From: Paulinella micropora
Taxonomy: Eukaryota; Cercozoa; Imbricatea; Euglyphida
Direction of reading: 5' to 3'
Assembly (NCBI GenBank): GCA_009731375.1
Contig: BJOX01000365.1
Coordinates: forward strand, 1-48,748
Length of the DNA stretch: 48,748 nucleotides
The notes under the pieces are model-generated. The model ran no database searches. It was not told the origin of the DNA and was given only the letters and a program-made list of their open reading frames with translations. Both the position numbers and the translations under genes were made by a program. Positions 42,018-48,748 of the stretch are shown here, one piece after another. How positions within the stretch are numbered: the first letter of the stretch is position 1; every line of letters begins with the position of its first letter.

Positions 42018-42202
42018 ATCATCTCATCTCATCTCATCTCATCTCATCTCATCTCATCTCATCTCATCCCATCCCATCCCATCCCATCCCATCCCATCCC
42101 ATCCCATCTCATCTCATCTCATCTCATCTCATCTCATCTCATCGCATCTCATCTCATCTCATCTCATCTCGGCTCGTCTCATGTCATCTTTCTTTCTTTC
42201 TC

Positions 42203-42249
<47 letters not shown>

Positions 42250-42400
42250 TGTTTTTCCTTCTCTCTCTCATATACACTTTCTTGTTCTTTCTTTTGCTGT
42301 TTCTCTCTCTCTCTCTCTCTCTCTCTGTCACTCTCTCTCTCTCCTCCTTGCTTTTCTTCCTTCCTTCTTTCTTTCTTTTGTTTCAATTTTCAAATTTCAG
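42018..42400. repeat. (ATCTC)n, (ATCCC)n, (TTTC)n and (CT)n arrays
   Basis: The arrays begin directly after the stop codon of gene D, in its presumed 3' UTR or just beyond. Pentamers to 42186, TTTC to 42250, CT at 42302-42345. Confidence 0.9.
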
Positions 42401-45400
42401 TTTTCTCTGCTGAGTCAACATTAGTATAGGCCTTCCAAGGCAAAATCGTCATCTAAAATCTCAATATCCAAGCGGCCAGGTCGACCAAGATTTTATACGC
42501 AAGCACTTTTAACAATAGAATACTGGCCACTAGTAGGAATAAGTGGGAAGCGTAAGATCACTTCTTTTTTCCTTTCTCCCCTGGATCGAAATGAACAATG
42601 GAAAAAAGAAAAATGACAATGACAGATCAGAGACCGCCATATTCCTACCGCCGACACATTGACCTCTCTACTCCTATTACCGTGGTTCTCGAATAAAACC
42701 GGGGAGGGTGCATTGTAGTCGCAGATAGTAAATGTGCACTACTTTTATACCCCTGTACACATCAGATGTACAGTGAGATAAAGCATCCGTTACTGTATCA
42801 TCTCTCCTAAGCTTATATATCTTTACCCAGGAAGTTACCGGCAAAAGAACGTAAATATATGTTAGACTATTACTAGTATTATTAATACAGTCTAATAACC
42901 CGGAACAACCACAACACTCACTATCTGCAGTAAGCTTATCCGCACTGACTGTATCTAAGCTTTAATCGGCTTACCCCCAAGGGGGCAAATGGATTCCGTG
43001 TCGGCCGGCCCTCACATTACATAATGGCATTAGTTGAAGTGTTGTCACGAGTCAGGCTTTTAAAAAAAAAAAAAAAAAAAGTTTTTTTTTCAACTTTTTT
43101 TCTTTCCAACTTTCACTGATCAACTATTAATAGCTTGTTGTCCGACGGCCGGGTTGTTATTAATAATACTACTACGTGACTACTAGTCACGTGACTTGAC
43201 TCTTATCATGAGTCATTGGTCTGCTCAAGTTTTGCCGGTTCTGGTCTAAAAGACATGATATAGAATCATTGATATATTTATTATTACCGTTGAATGACAC
43301 TATGCCTTTTCTTTATTAATTAGTAACCCTTAACTTGCGGCCCCGGCGAGCGCCACATTTGTGGATCATTGCCACTGGCAAATGTGGCAGTGTTTTTCAA
43401 ACTGAATATTGAATAAAAGTCATCATCATCATCAAGTTCCCAGCGGCGGCGTAATACTATTTGAACTTGATACTGACTGAAATAAACTATATATTCAACT
43501 AATATTAATAACGTGACGAGACATACGTTCTTTTTATTACTGAGGGCGTTAAAATTCTCATTCTACTGTCAGATTTCCACTGACTAAGCGTCCGCAAAAT
43601 CAGGGAAATTTTTCAAGCGGCTGGCTAAATCAACTTTGAATCTGACTGGAAAAGTTATTAACCAGGCTTGATAGAACTTGAACGTACCGTGCCGGCTCAC
43701 TGTAGTATTTGTTTTGAGGGCCCCCGATTGCCACTGTTTGTCGAGTCAAGTGTATCATCTGAAAGTTACCGACAGTCTTTCTATCGACTCGCCGCGCCGG
43801 CCCGGCTAAGAAATCGGCGACGGGGGCATTAGGTGACAATCGGCGGACTCGATTAAACTTGATTCAGAGTCTCACTAAGCCGCCGACGGTCCGACTGGCG
43901 TCCTGTCAGAACAATCTTGAACAAGGGTCGAACTCTGTTCACGAACAATTGAACCCGAAGACAAATTTTTTGTTCAAGGCTTTACGCGCAAACATCCCTG
44001 AACCGGCCGGTCGCCCTGGTGGCCGCCGACTTAGGACTACTACTGAGCGGGTATTCATAGCAGCCAGTCCGGCCCTTAAACTGACTGGCAGTGCGTCCGG
44101 TCCGGATCCGGAGGCTCTCAGTGCATGACTTGAAACAGAAACTGTGCAGGACCGCTGTGTGTTTTTTTACACTTCATTTTTCTATCTTGAGGCCTCTTTT
44201 TGTATTAATCATAGTATCTCTTGATACCAAATTCATTTTCTGGCCTCTTGCGCTTCCGAGCCCCACTTATCATCAAGTTCCGAGGCTACCGGTACTAGTG
44301 GCAACTTCAGTATTCTCTTATTAAAAGTGTTTGCGTAAAATAGAAATATCATAGTACCGATTATCTGATATCGATGAGTATAGCTTTTTTAAAGACTGGT
44401 ATTTAGCATGCTGTCGGTGCTGCCTCCTCAAGACACCATCATATTTTTGACTCAGTCTGATGATTACTGTCGGCTCCGCTGAACTGGCCGCCATAGATTC
44501 TTCTCGAGAAACTTTTGATATGTAAGCAGAATTTGAAAGCCACGTCATCATTTTTATTTAACACAATATTCAGGCGGAGCTTCGACTCATTACGTCAAAA
44601 ACATTCACGTGTCCATCAGTGTCATTAATACAAGCTAACCCACAATGCATGTGTATGTGTGTATTTGCGTGTATGTATGCATGTGTGTATTGTATGTGTT
44701 GTATGTGTTTGTATCTATGTATGTATGCATGCATGCGTAACATGCATACATACATGATGTATGTATGTATTATGTGTGCCTCATTTATGAATATATGCCA
44801 TACATACACACATACATGCACAGCTACATACATACACACACAAATACATACACACACATGCACACATACATAAACACATACACCGCGGGGGCTGCAAATA
44901 TGCTATTCCAGGCTGCCTTTTCGCTGGATGAAAGAACATGCCTTTAGTTTGCGTGTAGCGCACTTGTGTGACATAAACAGTGAGTAAAGCGGATGAATGT
45001 GAAAGTCTACCACCCACCATAGTCTGGAAGCGCGTCTAGCACTGCCCCAGAAATCTAACCGATGGAGCTGGAAAACATGTCATGAGATGTGGTCTAGAGG
45101 GCGGGTGGAAGACAATCACGTGTGATACTGGCAAAAGTATAACGTATGTACTGACTATAAAACTGGAGTGCAACATTTTCTCTGCTGCTGACTTCTGCAC
45201 ATGTTGAATAGATAGGGCAAGCTTGCGTCCTTCCCGTGCAAACACGCACGCACAAACGTGCCAGATCAATTGCATAGATCAAGGAGATGTGTCTTGTCAT
45301 GTACCTTGCGCCGGTTAGAGCTCCTCAGCACAGACCAAGGTGTAGGGTTGTGTTGCAGACATAAATCTTAGGGCAAGCTATTGTGCTAGATCCAGGTAGT

Positions 45401-45764
45401 TGCATGATGTGCTGTGGGACGTGGGGGAATGCACACAGACAGCGCAAGGAGAAAGGTGGTCAGTCAGAGGCAAACAAGAGACCAACCAGGTTGTGACACA
45501 GCCTTGAGAAAAACACAGGCAAGCCAGGAAATGGTGTAGTCATGACGTACAGACATCAAGAGTCACCTAGGCTATCTTTCTGGCTCAAACATCCTGTTCC
45601 CAGGTCGAACAGCAAACAAACATGACCACCAACCTCGCTGCCATTTCGAGCCACTGCTTTCTGGCAGAAAAGAATGCTGCAAGACGACTGAGTTTTGCAA
45701 AACTCTTGCACCAACAAACATTCCCTTAACCGAGCTTTCGATCCGCCAGCAACCTCGAGCACAG
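42401..45764. other. Unique intergenic region
   Basis: No recognisable gene. It carries many TGACTCA/GAGTCA and GTGAC/CACGTGAC-like words (for example 43040-43060 and 43180-43220), a poly-A/T tract at 43061-43090 and ACAT/ATGT tracts at 44650-44880. A GC-rich open frame at 43859-44128 (+) starts MIQSLTKPPTVRLASCQ but has no domain I know. AATAAA words occur at 42691 and 43411. No promoter element for the Sec7 gene can be assigned. Confidence 0.45.
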
Positions 45765-45959
45765 GTGCAGTATAGCTTAGCCCACAGACGGTCTGTCTGC
45801 TTCCCTCCCAACATCTATTATTTGAGCGCCCTGGCCGCCGGGTGGCACTCCAGGACCAGTGTAGGGTACAAAAGATTTCATATGACGTTTTTCTTCAGTG
45901 TTATGACGTTTGAGGGAAATGGATGTTTGCAATACTTATTGCTTTCACACACAAATGCA

Positions 45960-47459
45960 ATGTCTCTCCTGTGCAAGCTCCCGCGTGACCTCTATTTTCA
46001 TGTTGTTGCGTGGTTGACAGCGCAAGATCTTGTGAGTGTGGCTCGAAGTAGTCGACTTCATCACAAACATCTTTTGGGTTCGGAATCTCCAGCATGGAAA
46101 ATAATATTTGCAGCAGAGTTTCCGGGACATATTTTACTTACAAAACGACAGCATGTTGCCAAAGAGGAGGGCACTCGTTTGGAGACCAAGCATCCTAAAT
46201 TTTGTCCTGACATTCATCCCTCTGCAGCTTTGCTTCCTCACATCCGCGAGCGCAGATCCCCATCCACGGAGAATTTCTCACGGTGTGAATCGGACAGTAA
46301 ATCCATAAAATTCCGACAGGAGTATTTGCGCATGGTATCAGAGGAGAATTTGAAAATGTTCCGGGATTCGCCAGAGCGCTGGGAATCTGACCTCTTTAGC
46401 AACTTTCCAGATGAAACAGATCAGCACAGAAGCGTTGGGAGATTTTTGAAACGCAACAAGTCGCGCTTGTCACAAGAGCGAGTCAACGCCTACCTATGTC
46501 CCGAATCTCGCCGTCGCTCTCTCTATGCCTTCGCTGCGTCCCTGACCTGGAAGAACCTGGAGCTAGAATGGGCGTTGCGCGCCTGGCTGGCGATTCTCTG
46601 GTTGCCTGCCTCCTCGCGTGCCGTTGATCGGGCATTCCACGCGCTAGCTTTAGCCTACCACAGCCAGCACCCGGGCAGATTCTCCAGCCCCGATGAAGTC
46701 TACATTGTGCTCTTTGCTCTGGTCATGCTCAGCACCGACCTCCACCACCCGAATGTCAAACATAAAATGAGCCTGCGTTCTTGGCTTGGCTCCCCAATGT
46801 GGCAGACAACCTCGAATAACGGCACAGCTCCTGCTGGGTCAATGGGTCAAGCGGAGTTGACGACTCTCTACCACTCCGTTCGAAGCTGCCCTGTAGTTTG
46901 GAAGCTGCAGGCGTCAAGCAAGCAGGGCTGGGTTTACGTTGAAGCAAACGCCTTCCCCAATTACAAGGCGGACACAGCACCTACGGGCACGGGCACTTGG
47001 CTGCAGCAGACGTCTAGCTACTTCTCCTCTCTCGCACGCACGCGCTACCTTAGGGTGTGGTGCATAGCCTCAGAGGGTCAGCTGCTTCTCTACTCTGCCC
47101 CGCCGCAGAACAGTCGAGTTCACCTCAACTCCTTCGGCTCCGAGGACAAACAAGGTAAAGAGGAGCTTTTGTTGCGCTTCGACTTCCGCCCCCTCGCCTC
47201 CGCCCCTACCCCTCACGTAGCAAGCGCAGAGCAAGACCTGCCCACAGCTGAGCTCCTGCCCAAAGCATATTCCAACGAACACATAGCCGGGCATGTGTAC
47301 CCGGTGCGTGTACGAAGCGGACAGGAAGCCATCAAGCTGTTTTTCTCCAGCCAACCTGAAAAGAACGGTTGGTTTCCTTGTCTTCTATGGACAGTCCATG
47401 CGACTCGGCATGGCCTCTCGCGTTTCGAGACACTCCTACCCCCCACCGTGCGCCCGTAG
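45960..47459 (+). CDS. F-box, Sec7 and PH-like protein, single exon
   Basis: The frame is open from an ATG at 45765 (564 codons). The F-box starts right after the fourth Met, at 45960 (caATGtctctcctg), which I prefer as the start (499 residues). Using 564-frame numbering: F-box-like 68-115 (LCKLPRDLYFHVVAWL, then DLVSVARSSRLHHKHL), a linker, Sec7-like 212-345 including VYIVLFALVMLSTDLHHPNV (312-331), and a PH-like fold at about 386-548 with the strand RYLRVWCIASEGQLLLYSAP. Sec7 domains catalyse GDP/GTP exchange on Arf GTPases through a glutamic finger in the motif LPGEAQ. Here the position reads LPASSR (280-285), so the catalytic Glu is missing. F-box plus Sec7 is the arrangement of FBXO8, proposed to act through SCF ubiquitylation of Arf6 rather than exchange; the PH-like end is extra. 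It is intronless, unlike its neighbours. Confidence 0.82.
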   Translation: MSLLCKLPRDLYFHVVAWLTAQDLVSVARSSRLHHKHLLGSESPAWKIIFAAEFPGHILLTKRQHVAKEEGTRLETKHPKFCPDIHPSAALLPHIRERRSPSTENFSRCESDSKSIKFRQEYLRMVSEENLKMFRDSPERWESDLFSNFPDETDQHRSVGRFLKRNKSRLSQERVNAYLCPESRRRSLYAFAASLTWKNLELEWALRAWLAILWLPASSRAVDRAFHALALAYHSQHPGRFSSPDEVYIVLFALVMLSTDLHHPNVKHKMSLRSWLGSPMWQTTSNNGTAPAGSMGQAELTTLYHSVRSCPVVWKLQASSKQGWVYVEANAFPNYKADTAPTGTGTWLQQTSSYFSSLARTRYLRVWCIASEGQLLLYSAPPQNSRVHLNSFGSEDKQGKEELLLRFDFRPLASAPTPHVASAEQDLPTAELLPKAYSNEHIAGHVYPVRVRSGQEAIKLFFSSQPEKNGWFPCLLWTVHATRHGLSRFETLLPPTVRP

Positions 47460-47504
47460 TGTATTAGTAGTTGTGTCCAGGCAAGACAGACTACACACAC
47501 ATAA

Positions 47505-47620
47505 ATACTCTTACATACATACATACATACATGCATGCATAAATACATAACATACATACATACATATACCATACATAGATACATACATACATATGTACAC
47601 ACTTGCATACATACATGCCC
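47505..47620. repeat. ACAT array in the 3' region of the Sec7 gene
   Basis: Short ACAT/ATGC runs about 50-160 bp after the stop codon. Confidence 0.85.
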
Positions 47621-47652
47621 TGTGACCGCGTCCACGACGCCACCGTCTATTG

Positions 47653-47658
47653 AATAAA
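47653..47658 (+). terminator. Candidate poly(A) signal of the Sec7 gene
   Basis: AATAAA about 195 bp after the stop codon, just beyond the ACAT array. Confidence 0.45.
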
Positions 47659-47659
47659 T

Positions 47660-48724
47660 ACTTAACCAACGACATTGTTCAACTGGCGAAGCCAGCTGAC
47701 TGGAGCATTCGAAAGTCAATAATGAGAATAGATGATCATGATGTGAGGCCCATAACCGCTGGTATTTTTTTATTATTATTATCAATAACGGGCGGCAAAC
47801 AATTTACGCAAAAACTTTTGAATTTTACGAAAACTTGACTCATGATACGAAAATACTTACTAATACCACTATTATGAGGCGCTCATTGCCAGTGTATGAA
47901 CTTGAGTCATAGTAAGTGGGAAGCATCATGAGTCACGTAGTAACGGCCGACTCGGCGCGGGCGCCGGCGAGCAGCACAACATGTTCACTGTGCAGCTCTT
48001 TCCATTGCCACTGCCATGATGATCAGATTCCGTCCCAGTCCGCCGGAAGTTCTCGCCTAGCCTTGCGGACTCGCCGAAGTTCGGGACCCAAATCAGTTTG
48101 GCCCAGTTGAAGTTTTCCGGCGAGTCGAGGACTCGGTTCACCGTGGCACTGAACCCGACACTCATGAGATGATTCGTGACTTTCAGTGCCAGTGATGACT
48201 GTTATTAATACTACGTGACTATATATTAATACTACGGGGCGTGACGTGACGTGACTTCGGAAGCAGCGAAAGCTTCGGGCAGTGGCAAAGTCAAGCTCAA
48301 GTTGACAACTGCCGGGAGACTCACAATCCGGGCCGAGGCAGCGAGGCCCAGCTACGATTCACCGGGCCGTGCGGCACTCAATCGTAAGCCTACGGTTGCA
48401 TCCCAGCCTGCAACGACTCTTGAATACGAAATTCGTTGAAATTCAATCACCGTGACTGTGACGTAAAGATGAGGCGATGCCTGATTAAAATCTGTCTATG
48501 TGGCCAAACCAACTGCCAAACTCCTGGCCTGATAATAGTAAGTCATCGTTGATAATAATCAATTATTAATATTGATAATATATAATATAACATTATCAAT
48601 AATCACTAGAATTTAAAGTTAAGTAGTAACTTGATTTATCTCTGGCGAATCTGACATAGTCTGTCACGAGTCACTGGTTTATTGATATTAATAGGTCACC
48701 GGAAGCGGGCGGAAGGAAGGGAAG
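47660..48724. other. Unique intergenic region
   Basis: No supported gene. GC-rich and AT-rich stretches alternate, with repeated GTGAC/GAGTCAC words ('gtgacgtgacgtgac' at 48241-48255, gagtcac at 47932-47938 and 48668-48674), similar in flavour to 42970-43220. Confidence 0.4.
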
Positions 48725-48748
48725 CGGGGGGGGGGGGGGGGGGGGGGG
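48725..48748. other. Poly-G at the window end
   Basis: The window stops inside a G homopolymer of at least 23 bases. Together with the homopolymer-flanked 10-N gaps this suggests a contig end caused by a sequencing or assembly artefact. Confidence 0.7.

Noticed and set aside
44570-45300. Small frames upstream of the Sec7 gene
   Set aside because: Partly translated ACAT arrays, partly short unsupported frames without start context or similarity I recognise.

Overview
The window is a repeat-saturated piece of a nuclear genome from an intron-rich eukaryote. Canonical GT-AG introns, AATAAA-type signals, a non-LTR retrotransposon with a restriction-like endonuclease, and RRM, JmjC and F-box/Sec7 proteins all say eukaryote. 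I cannot name the species; a protist, an alga or an invertebrate all fit. At least half of the bases are microsatellite (TCTA/TAGA, ACAT/ATGT, ATT, TTC, CTA, CATTA, ACAAG and mixtures). There are eight N gaps, four of them exactly 10 N long beside C/G or CT low-complexity runs. The long Met-Tyr-Val-Cys, Ile-Tyr-Leu-Ser, His-Thr-Tyr-Ile, poly-Ser, poly-Phe or poly-Leu reading frames are translated microsatellites and are not annotated as genes.

Real coding sequence is hidden in short islands between the arrays. Joining islands that have a 3' splice site on one side, a GT donor on the other and matching codon phase gives four intron-containing genes. (A) A minus-strand Ser/Pro/Tyr-rich protein of unknown function: seven exons from 11726 to 3545, 5' end missing. 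(B) The last two exons of a plus-strand JmjC/cupin-like protein at 15519-15757. (C) A minus-strand tandem-RRM RNA-binding protein of hnRNP A/B, Musashi or DAZAP type: thirteen exons seen from 26428 to 16698, with the end of RRM1 and the start of RRM2 probably lost around the 21089-21682 gap. (D) A complete plus-strand 131-residue helical or coiled-coil protein: eight coding exons from 33924 to 42013. A fifth gene, at 45960-47459, is a single open exon for an F-box, Sec7 and PH-like protein. Genes B and C converge, C and D diverge, and D and the Sec7 gene are both on the plus strand.

The mobile fraction is dominated by elements that sit inside TCTA microsatellites and end in a TCTA tail. The one long element (3892-7569, minus) encodes reverse transcriptase, a CCHC-type finger and a PD...E endonuclease. 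5'-truncated copies of its 3' end lie at 15050, 27483, 28005 and 35587. At least three shorter SINE-like families (A, B, C) share heads or tails in different combinations and use the same kind of target.

The most unusual pattern is what I call exon-edge echoes. Around many exons, partial copies of the exon border are scattered in the flanking intron, each separated by microsatellite. Copies of the 5' exon half with its acceptor lie upstream of the intact exon, and copies of the 3' half with its donor lie downstream. It is seen in genes A, C and D, on both strands. The ends of the window (1-720, 42420-45760, 47660-48724) and the 28800-31900 stretch are more ordinary intergenic DNA, with notable palindromes near 29.1 kb.
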